Positions 6,439-11,158 of a DNA stretch of 11,158 nt are shown here, in pieces. The stretch comes from JBFMCT01 sp046565765 (lineage in GTDB: Bacteria; Actinomycetota; Acidimicrobiia; Acidimicrobiales; AC-14): assembly GCA_046565765.1 (NCBI GenBank), contig JBKHXX010000091.1, positions 1 through 11,158 of the forward strand, read 5' to 3'. Every line of letters starts with the position of its first letter. Position 1 is the stretch's first letter. The position numbers and the translations under genes were made by a program. The notes under the pieces were generated by a model. The model was not told where the DNA came from, did not search any database, and worked only from the letters and a program-made list of their open reading frames with translations.

Positions 6439-7830
6439 TCAGGGTTGGTAGCGGTCGACGCAGCCCTGGGCGATGGGGTTCTGGCCGGGGAAGGCGGCGT
6501 CGCCGGCCACGACCAGCACGGTGCCGTCGCCGAGGAGGGCGGCGGCCTGCTCGCTCCGGGGGCAGGCCATGTCGCCTGCCGAGCGCCACTCCCGGGTGTT
6601 GGGGTCGTAGACCTCGCCGGTGCGCAGGGAACGGCGCTGGCCCCGCTGGGCCGACTCGCCGCCGGCCGCCAGCACCCGCCCGTCGGCCAGGAGGGTGGCG
6701 GTGTGGCCGGTACGGTCGAGGTTGAGGGGCGAGACCTGGGTCCACGTGCCGGAGCGGGAGTCGAACACCTCGGCCGTGCTGATCGAGATGTCGGCGTTGT
6801 CACCGCCGGCGCCCCCCATGACCAGCACCGACGAGCGGTCCGACAGCAGCACCGCGGCGTGGTTGGTGCGGGCCTCGTCGAGGTCGGTGGTGCTCACGAA
6901 CCCGTCCACCGCCGGGTCGTACAGCTCGACGCTCTGCAACGCCTTCACCTGTCCGCCCTGGGCCGGGCCCTGGCCGCCCGTCACCAGCACCTTGCCGTCG
7001 GGCATGGCGGTGGCCGTGTGCTCGAAGCGGGCGGTGCGCATGGGCGCGGTGCTGCGCCACGTGCCGGTGGCCGGGTCGAACACCTCGGCGGTGGCGTCGG
7101 GACGGATGGTCTGGCCGCCGCTGGCGCCCGAGGGCCCGCGGGAGCTGCCGCCGGCGACCATCACCCGGCCGTCGGCCAGCACCGACATGGAGTGTCCCAG
7201 CCGCCCGACGCTCATGGGGGCGACCGTCGTCCACGTGGCGCTGGCGGGGTCGTAGATCTCGGCCGAGCTCATGGGCTCGCCTTCGGCGTCGCGCCCGCCG
7301 GCCACCATCACCCGCCCGTCGTTGAGCAGCACGCCGGTGTGGCCCCGGCGGCCCTGGCCGAGGCTACCGGTGGAGGCCCACTCACCGGACACAGGGTCGA
7401 AGATCTCAGCCGCCTCGATGGGGATGGCGCCCACGCCGCCCCCCGCCACCAGCATCTTCCCGTCCCGCAGGACGATGGCGGTGGTGGTGCCTCTGATGGT
7501 GGCCAGGTCGGGCGCCTGGCGCCAGCTCCCGGTGGGCGGCAGCGAGGTCGACGTCTGGTCGCCGCCGTCGTCGCCCGAGGAGGACAGCAGCACGGCGATG
7601 AGGAGCACCGCCAGCAGCGCCCCACCCACCCCCAGGTAGAGCGGTGTGCGCGACGGCCGCATCATGGCCATCGCCTTCTCGTTGATGGCGGCCGGTGCGG
7701 CGTCGTCCTCGCACTTCAGGCCCACCTCGGTGCGGACCGCGCACTTGGGACAGATCGGCTTGCCGCAGTCCACGCAGGTGAGGCGGGTGAGCTCGCCGTG
7801 GCGCTCGCACTTCAGCGCCTGTGTCGCCAT
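6439..7830 (-). CDS. B-box-like zinc finger, membrane helix, kelch beta-propeller fusion protein
   Basis: 463-aa single-pass membrane protein. Residues 8-40 carry a zinc-binding cluster C8, H11, C19, C22, C27, C30 and C40, in the spacing of the B-box-like fingers found at the N-terminus of some actinobacterial membrane proteins such as rhomboids. One hydrophobic helix follows (about 64-83), with Arg before it and an acidic stretch after it, so the finger should be cytoplasmic and the rest outside. Residues about 101-463 hold kelch repeats: glycine doublets at 130, 178, 227, 285, 339 and 390, plus a degenerate one near 442, each following an H-x-A/G/S-x-x-x-x-DGR/K-V-x-V-like strand. This fits a six- or seven-bladed propeller related to galactose oxidase, but no oxidase copper site is evident. 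Start ATG 7830 has GGAAAGGG upstream. Partner and function are unknown; a signal or protein-binding scaffold is an inference. Confidence 0.9.
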   Translation of the reverse strand: MATQALKCERHGELTRLTCVDCGKPICPKCAVRTEVGLKCEDDAAPAAINEKAMAMMRPSRTPLYLGVGGALLAVLLIAVLLSSSGDDGGDQTSTSLPPTGSWRQAPDLATIRGTTTAIVLRDGKMLVAGGGVGAIPIEAAEIFDPVSGEWASTGSLGQGRRGHTGVLLNDGRVMVAGGRDAEGEPMSSAEIYDPASATWTTVAPMSVGRLGHSMSVLADGRVMVAGGSSRGPSGASGGQTIRPDATAEVFDPATGTWRSTAPMRTARFEHTATAMPDGKVLVTGGQGPAQGGQVKALQSVELYDPAVDGFVSTTDLDEARTNHAAVLLSDRSSVLVMGGAGGDNADISISTAEVFDSRSGTWTQVSPLNLDRTGHTATLLADGRVLAAGGESAQRGQRRSLRTGEVYDPNTREWRSAGDMACPRSEQAAALLGDGTVLVVAGDAAFPGQNPIAQGCVDRYQP

Positions 7831-7926
7831 GTCAGCCCTTTCCGTGGCGCGGGTTGACGTTCGCCGGAACGACTCCGCGCCCCTCTTACTCCGGCGTGGC
7901 CACCTGCTCGCAGTCTATGCACGCGT

Positions 7927-7960
7927 GGGCGCCACCGCGTGGCGGCCAGGCGGTGCGCCC
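7927..7960 (-). terminator. Hairpin ending the three-gene cbbY operon
   Basis: GGGCGCCACCGC (7927-7938) pairs with GCGGTGCGCCC (7950-7960) with one bulged C, around an 11-nt loop. It begins 3 nt past the stop at 7964 on the minus strand, so it is well placed to end that operon before the kelch gene. The rest of the gap, to 7831, shows no clear promoter for the kelch gene apart from a weak TAGACT. Confidence 0.5.
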
Positions 7961-7963
7961 GAG

Positions 7964-8848
7964 TCAGGCGACGGGGTCGGCGGCCGCGGCCAGGCCCGCT
8001 TCGGGCACGTTGATGGCGTAGCGGGTGCGGGCCCGGCGCAGGCGCAAACCGTCCCAGTGGCCGAACTCGTTCTCGGGGACCCAGTCGTTGGCCCAGTAGC
8101 CCGGGTACTTGTCCCGCAGCTCGCGCGCGTTGGGCGAGCTGAGCAGGCGCTCCACGCCCTCCCGGTCGCGCCACACGCTCATCAGGTACACGTCGCCCGG
8201 CTTGGACACCCCCACCACGCAGCGGAGCATGGCGTCGTCGCCCTCGCACTCCTTCTGGAGGGCCTTGAGGTCACGCCAGGCCTGGAGCGTCTTGGCCGGC
8301 TCGGTGTGGATGTGGATGACCCCACCGCCGGCCCCGCCCACCTCGGCCCGCCGGCGACGGGCGAACACGGTGGTGTCGTAGCTCACGGTGCCGTCGGCGC
8401 TCATGGCCTGCTTCAGCTTGGGCAGGTGCTCGAGGGCCTTCTCCAGGAGGGGGTCGCGCCTGGCCCCGTTCGGCCCCTGGTTCAACTCGGGGTAGTCGGG
8501 GTCGCCGCGGCCCATCTCCAGGCCCTTCCATGCCCCCGTCTCGTTGGGGCCCGGCCGCCAGCGCATCAGCCAGAACGACTGCAGCCACTTCGAGAACAGC
8601 CACATGATCTCGTCGTGGGCCCCCGACCGCATGAACTCCTGCATGTCGTGGCGGGACTTCCACACCGTGATCGTCCAGAACTCGCTGGGGCTGGCCACGA
8701 TGCTGGCCCACCGCACCACCTCGGTGTCCCGCCTCAGCTGCCGGCGCACCCGCAGCGAGGCGATCATCATCTGCGGGAAGAACCAAGGCCCCCGCAGCTT
8801 CGAGCGGGTGGTGACAGTGAAGAGGTTCTCGTTCGATTCGGCCACCAT
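7964..8848 (-). CDS. Putative tandem dimeric alpha/beta-barrel (ABM-like) protein
   Basis: 294-aa soluble protein without signal peptide or membrane helix. Two halves share a motif: a strand with TVWKSR (61-66) followed by an HDMQEFMRSGAH helix (67-78), and SVWRDR (224-229) followed by GVERLLSS (231-238). A strand ending in VW-[KR]-x-R, then a helix with a small residue near its end, is typical of the dimeric alpha/beta-barrel superfamily (antibiotic biosynthesis monooxygenase, spheroidene monooxygenase, DUF3291 groups). I therefore read it as a fused duplication that could form an intramolecular barrel. Family and reaction are not certain. Start ATG 8848 lies 8 nt after the cbbY stop; its ribosome site is weak (GGGG in the last codons of cbbY), so translation probably depends on the upstream gene. 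A hairpin follows immediately after the stop. Confidence 0.8.
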   Translation of the reverse strand: MVAESNENLFTVTTRSKLRGPWFFPQMMIASLRVRRQLRRDTEVVRWASIVASPSEFWTITVWKSRHDMQEFMRSGAHDEIMWLFSKWLQSFWLMRWRPGPNETGAWKGLEMGRGDPDYPELNQGPNGARRDPLLEKALEHLPKLKQAMSADGTVSYDTTVFARRRRAEVGGAGGGVIHIHTEPAKTLQAWRDLKALQKECEGDDAMLRCVVGVSKPGDVYLMSVWRDREGVERLLSSPNARELRDKYPGYWANDWVPENEFGHWDGLRLRRARTRYAINVPEAGLAAAADPVA

Positions 8849-8856
8849 TGACCAGA

Positions 8857-9615
8857 TTACCCCGCGGAGGCGTCCATCAGGCGGGCCAGGGTGGCCACGT
8901 CGAGCACGCCACGGCATCCGGTGCCGGCCCGGTCGGCGATCACCTGGGCCGGGTCGTCCGGCTGGCCGAAGCCGTCGAGCACCAGCCCGGCCCGCTCGAG
9001 ATCGTGGTCGCGGGTGTAGCCGTTGACCACCACCGCGGTGGGGAGCCCGGCGCCCACGGCCGACTGCAGCCCCTCCGACGAGTCCTCCACCGCCGCGACC
9101 CGGTCGGCGGTCAGCTTGAGCCGCTCCAAGGCGGTGGTGAAGGCCTCCGGGTGGGGCTTGCGCTCGGCCACCTCGTCCCCGCACACGACCACCTCGAAGG
9201 CCAACCCGGGGAGCAGGCGGTCGAGCAGCCCCTCCACCCAGCCCCGGCTGCCGGTGGTGGCCACGCCCACGCGCACGCCCTCGGCCGCCAGCTCGTCGAG
9301 GAGCCGCTTCACCCCCGGCCGGACGTCGACCTTGCCGTCGTCGATGATCTGGGTCATGAGGGCCGTCTTGCGCTTGTGCAGGGCGGGGGCAAGCTGGGCC
9401 CGCTCCTGCGCGGGGACACCCTGTCCGGCCAGGTAGCCGTCGATGCGGCGCTGGCCCCCGGTCGTGCGCAGCAGCCGCCCGTACTCCTCCACGTCCCACC
9501 GGTAGGGCATGCCGAACTCCTCGAAGGCGAGGTTGAAGGCGACTCGGTGGCCGTCGCGCTCGCTGTCCACCAGGGTGCCGTCGACGTCGAAGACGACCGC
9601 CTCGAGCGGGCTCAC
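8857..9615 (-). CDS. cbbY: CbbY-type HAD-superfamily sugar-phosphate phosphatase
   Basis: 252-aa HAD hydrolase with a C1 cap. Catalytic motifs: I, DVDGT with nucleophile D10 and acid/base D12; II, T120/T121; III, K153 in ERKPHPEAF; IV, E177-D178. The cap has the signature of the CbbY group: DGHRVAFNLAF (21-31), then an E-YG-LL element and TTGGQ-RI near 51-58. Characterised CbbY members dephosphorylate xylulose-1,5-bisphosphate, an inhibitor of Rubisco, but homologues occur in organisms without Rubisco, and no Calvin-cycle gene is in view. The true substrate may be another phosphosugar. The start is GTG 9615, overlapping the previous gene's stop by 4 nt (GTGA), so the two are translationally coupled. 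The open frame upstream of this GTG is an antisense or out-of-frame extension and is not used. Confidence 0.9.
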   Translation of the reverse strand: MSPLEAVVFDVDGTLVDSERDGHRVAFNLAFEEFGMPYRWDVEEYGRLLRTTGGQRRIDGYLAGQGVPAQERAQLAPALHKRKTALMTQIIDDGKVDVRPGVKRLLDELAAEGVRVGVATTGSRGWVEGLLDRLLPGLAFEVVVCGDEVAERKPHPEAFTTALERLKLTADRVAAVEDSSEGLQSAVGAGLPTAVVVNGYTRDHDLERAGLVLDGFGQPDDPAQVIADRAGTGCRGVLDVATLARLMDASAG

Positions 9616-10061
9616 TCGGCGGTGGGAGGGAGGCCGCCGCCGAAGAGCTGGTCCTCCTCGCCGCCGGCGGCCGCCACCCGCAGGTCGGCGAAGGCGCTGT
9701 CGATGTCGGCGCCCCACAGGTCCCAGGTGGTGTAGCGGGCGCCGACCAGCTGCACGCCCACGGCTGGCCCGTACAGCGTCTCCTCGTCGAACATCTCGAG
9801 GCCCTCGGTGGTCATGACCGCCTCGACCGTCTGCTTGGCGTGGGCCAGGTGGTCGGGCATGTCGCGGTTCACCAGGAAGCTGCGGGGGCCGACCCGCAGC
9901 ACCGTCGGGATGTCGCGTGACGCCATGAGCACGGGGCCCTCGGCGTGGAACGTCTCCGAATAGGGCGGGACGTCGTTGCGGAGGTAGGCCCGGACGACCT
10001 CGTCGTCGGCGCCCTGGGGCCCGTGCGGTTGGTACAGGGGAGGCGAGGGCCAGTCGGTCAC
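9612..10061 (-). CDS. Conserved-looking 149-aa protein of unknown function
   Basis: I do not recognise a family. The 149-aa product is soluble, acidic and Pro-rich at the start (WPSPPLYQPHGPQG), with no signal peptide, no Cys and no membrane helix. Alternating strands are suggested around VLMASRD, TVLRVGPRSFLVN and VGVQLVGARYTTWDLWG (101-117), with a helix near 68-84; this would suit a small mixed alpha/beta domain. The C-terminal ~20 residues (Gly/Glu/Pro-rich) look disordered. Start is GTG 10061, with the only purine-rich site (GGGAG, 10080-10076) 14 nt away, so the start is less sure. It is the first gene of the operon with cbbY and the barrel protein and overlaps cbbY by 4 nt, which suggests a linked role in sugar-phosphate or redox metabolism, by context only. 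Confidence 0.7.
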   Translation of the reverse strand: MTDWPSPPLYQPHGPQGADDEVVRAYLRNDVPPYSETFHAEGPVLMASRDIPTVLRVGPRSFLVNRDMPDHLAHAKQTVEAVMTTEGLEMFDEETLYGPAVGVQLVGARYTTWDLWGADIDSAFADLRVAAAGGEEDQLFGGGLPPTAE

Positions 10062-10093
10062 CGTCGGCCAGCCTACTCCCGCCCATACACGCG

Positions 10094-10121
10094 ACCGATC
10101 CCGCCCTGAGGCGGGATCGGT
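10094..10121 (-). terminator. Strong hairpin ending the small membrane protein operon
   Basis: A perfect 12-bp stem (10094-10105 with 10110-10121) closes a 4-nt loop. It begins 25 nt past the stop codon at 10146 on the minus strand. No U-tract. It separates the membrane trio from the 149-aa gene; no convincing promoter for the latter is visible in the remaining 60 bases, so some read-through into the cbbY operon is possible. Confidence 0.75.
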
Positions 10122-10145
10122 GCGGGACCTTCGAGTGGTGAAGGA

Positions 10146-10400
10146 CTAGCGGGCGAGCCGCTCGGCCTCCGCCGCGGCCGTCTGCAGATTCTGAGCGATG
10201 TCCTGCAGGTTGCCGTTGATGCGGTCGGTGGCGGGGCCGATGACCGCGCACATCGTCTCCACGGCGCGCACACCGAAGGTGATGCGGGCCAGGCTGGCGC
10301 AGATGCTGCGCAGCTGGTTGCCGATGACCGTGAGGTAGATGGCGAGGACGATGACCAGCGCCGCGATCTCGATGATGGTGAGAACGAGTTGGATCGTCAT
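10146..10400 (-). CDS. Small single-pass membrane protein C (84 aa) with helical tail
   Basis: 84-aa protein of unknown family, third in the trio. An N-terminal membrane helix (about 4-26) is followed by about 58 residues rich in Ala, Arg, Gln, Asn and Glu, predicted helical and amphipathic (ITFGVRAVE, then RINGNLQDIAQNLQTAAAEAERL). It contains an ING triplet (61-63) also seen in the first protein of the trio. The charge pattern puts the tail in the cytoplasm, though this is weak. Start ATG 10400 overlaps the preceding gene's TGA by 4 nt (ATGA), behind AGGAGG. A strong hairpin follows the stop. Confidence 0.85.
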   Translation of the reverse strand: MTIQLVLTIIEIAALVIVLAIYLTVIGNQLRSICASLARITFGVRAVETMCAVIGPATDRINGNLQDIAQNLQTAAAEAERLAR

Positions 10401-10690
10401 CGCCGGCCTCCTGCCGCGTACTGCATGAGCTGGGCGTGCTTGCGGACCTCGTCACGCAGCTCGCCGGTGAGCACACCGGTCTGGTTGAGCATCCAGGTCG
10501 TGGACGTGTTCTGCGCCACCCGGGTAGCCGTCTCCCACACCTCACGCACGTTGCGGTCGATGTCGCTGACGAACGTGTGGAGCAGGAAGAGAAGCAGGAT
10601 GACGGCGGCGATGACGACGGCACCGAGGCCGAGCGACACCCACCAGAACTGCACGTGGTCAGAAGCCACGTTGACCGCTGAGACCAGCAC
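10397..10690 (-). CDS. Small single-pass membrane protein B (97 aa) with helical tail
   Basis: 97-aa protein of unknown family, middle gene of the trio. A membrane helix spans about residues 18-38, preceded by a short polar segment with two Trp (FWW) and followed by an acidic-basic helical stretch (VSDIDRNVREVWETATRVAQ). Then come NTSTTW (61-66), TGELRDEVRKHAQLMQ and a basic end. The NT-x3-W pattern recurs in protein A. Start is GTG 10690, whose G is also the last base of protein A's TAG; GGAGG lies just upstream. The longer upstream frame overlaps protein A almost completely and is rejected. The stop overlaps the start of protein C by 4 nt. Confidence 0.85.
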   Translation of the reverse strand: MLVSAVNVASDHVQFWWVSLGLGAVVIAAVILLLFLLHTFVSDIDRNVREVWETATRVAQNTSTTWMLNQTGVLTGELRDEVRKHAQLMQYAAGGRR

Positions 10691-10950
10691 TACTGCCCCC
10701 CTCCGAGCATCGCACGCGCCTCTTGGGCGCTCTTCATGATGGAACGGACGCCACCGTTGATCTTGTCGACGTCCCACAGCGGCAGCGTGTTGATCCGAGC
10801 CTCGTCCAGTGCCGCTGTGATCTGGTCGGCCTGAACGCCGATGCGGCGGGCCAACGACAGGATGATGGCGACGAGGACGACAACGATCGTGATCACGACT
10901 GCCGTAATCACGTAGCCCACGTACCAACCCGTGAGCGCGACACCTAGCAT
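10690..10950 (-). CDS. Small single-pass membrane protein A (86 aa) with helical tail
   Basis: 86-aa protein of unknown family, first of three overlapping genes. A Val/Ile-rich membrane helix (about 11-33) is followed by LARR and a helical tail: ADQITAALDEARINT, then LPLWDVDKINGGV (56-68) and IMKSAQEARAML. The LARR after the helix suggests the tail is cytoplasmic. ATG 10950 is chosen over the upstream ATG 10995 because GGAAGGGG (10963-10956) precedes it and because 10995 lies upstream of the expected transcription start, within the promoter. Its stop shares one base with the next start. A short membrane anchor with a coiled-coil-like tail suits oligomerisation or docking, but no function can be assigned. 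Confidence 0.86.
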   Translation of the reverse strand: MLGVALTGWYVGYVITAVVITIVVVLVAIILSLARRIGVQADQITAALDEARINTLPLWDVDKINGGVRSIMKSAQEARAMLGGGQ

Positions 10951-10977
10951 GCGATCCCCTTCCGACGAATCTGCGTC

Positions 10978-11007
10978 AGAATAGACACTCCGCACTTAGC
11001 GGGTCAA
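10978..11007 (-). promoter_or_regulatory. Promoter of the small membrane protein operon
   Basis: On the minus strand TTGACC (11007-11002, 5/6 match to -35) and TATTCT (10983-10978, 4/6 match to -10) are separated by 18 bp. Transcription would start near 10971, leaving a leader of about 20 nt that holds the GGAAGGGG ribosome site. This is the clearest promoter in the window. Confidence 0.65.
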
Positions 11008-11032
11008 TGGCCCTGCGGCACGCAGCGAACCC

Positions 11033-11044
11033 GGGTGGCCACCC
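11033..11044. promoter_or_regulatory. Perfect 12-bp palindrome between divergent genes
   Basis: GGGTGGCCACCC reads the same on both strands. It lies upstream of the -35 of the membrane trio and upstream of a TACCCT (11063-11068) that could be a -10 for the rightward gene. This is a reasonable site for a dimeric regulator controlling both directions, though GC-rich DNA makes such palindromes more likely by chance. Confidence 0.3.
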
Positions 11045-11117
11045 TCCGCAACTCCCGGGCGATACCCTGATCCACACGTGGCCGGCCCCCCCACGGCCTG
11101 GCTTCCGAGGTGACGAG

Positions 11118-11158
11118 ATGAGCGATACTCCCGGCTCGCAGGGCCCCGTGACAGACGG
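11118..11158 (+). CDS. Start of a divergent gene (3' partial)
   Basis: ATG 11118 is preceded by GAGG (11107-11110) at 7 nt spacing and opens a frame to the window edge, encoding about 13 residues beginning MSDTPGSQGPVTD. The peptide is polar and Gly/Pro/Thr-rich, like a flexible N-terminus. The product cannot be identified. It is divergent from the membrane trio, with a 167-bp shared upstream region. Confidence 0.5.
   Translation, partial: MSDTPGSQGPVTD

Noticed and set aside
6445..7857. 470-aa open frame on the plus strand
   Set aside because: It is antisense to the zinc finger-kelch gene, with composition typical of a reverse-frame shadow.
10951..10995. Upstream start (ATG 10995) for small membrane protein A
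   Set aside because: It lies upstream of the expected transcription start, within the promoter, and the ribosome site at 10956-10963 points to ATG 10950.

Overview
The window is uniformly GC-rich, with dense genes, GTG starts, purine-rich Shine-Dalgarno sites and GC-hairpin terminators lacking U-tracts. This points to a high-GC actinomycetote. An acidimicrobial lineage is plausible, but that is inference and nothing here fixes it. No rRNA, tRNA, IS element, phage gene or CRISPR array is visible. I read it as ordinary chromosome with several poorly characterised genes.

Layout from left to right. (1) Positions 1-2079 (+): the tail of a membrane-anchored protein, a terminator, then a secreted, C-terminally anchored Asp-box (BNR/sialidase-like) beta-propeller protein. 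(2) Positions 2202-3634 (-): a metal-homeostasis pair, an ArsR/SmtB-type sensor overlapping by 4 nt a cation diffusion facilitator with His-rich termini. (3) Positions 3661-4164 (+): a SnoaL-like (NTF2-fold) gene with a recognisable promoter and a perfect 12-bp inverted repeat that covers most of its ribosome-binding site. (4) Positions 4244-6220 (-): a complete FtsH AAA+ zinc protease. (5) Positions 6439-7830 (-): an unusual fusion of a B-box-like zinc finger, one membrane helix and a kelch beta-propeller. (6) Positions 7964-10061 (-): a tightly packed operon of a 149-aa protein of unknown function, a CbbY-type HAD phosphatase and a protein with a duplicated VW-x-x-R segment that suggests tandem dimeric alpha/beta-barrel domains. 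(7) Positions 10146-10950 (-): three overlapping genes for small single-pass membrane proteins with helical tails, behind a good promoter. (8) Positions 11118-11158 (+): the first codons of a divergent gene.

How the genes work together: the ArsR/CDF pair is a classic sensor-exporter module. The three small membrane proteins are probably made in fixed proportion and may form one complex. This trio is the best candidate here for an undescribed system, together with the zinc finger-kelch fusion. Every gene or operon whose 3' end lies in the window, except the zinc finger-kelch gene, ends at a strong hairpin; two of these hairpins sit between convergent genes and probably serve both sides.
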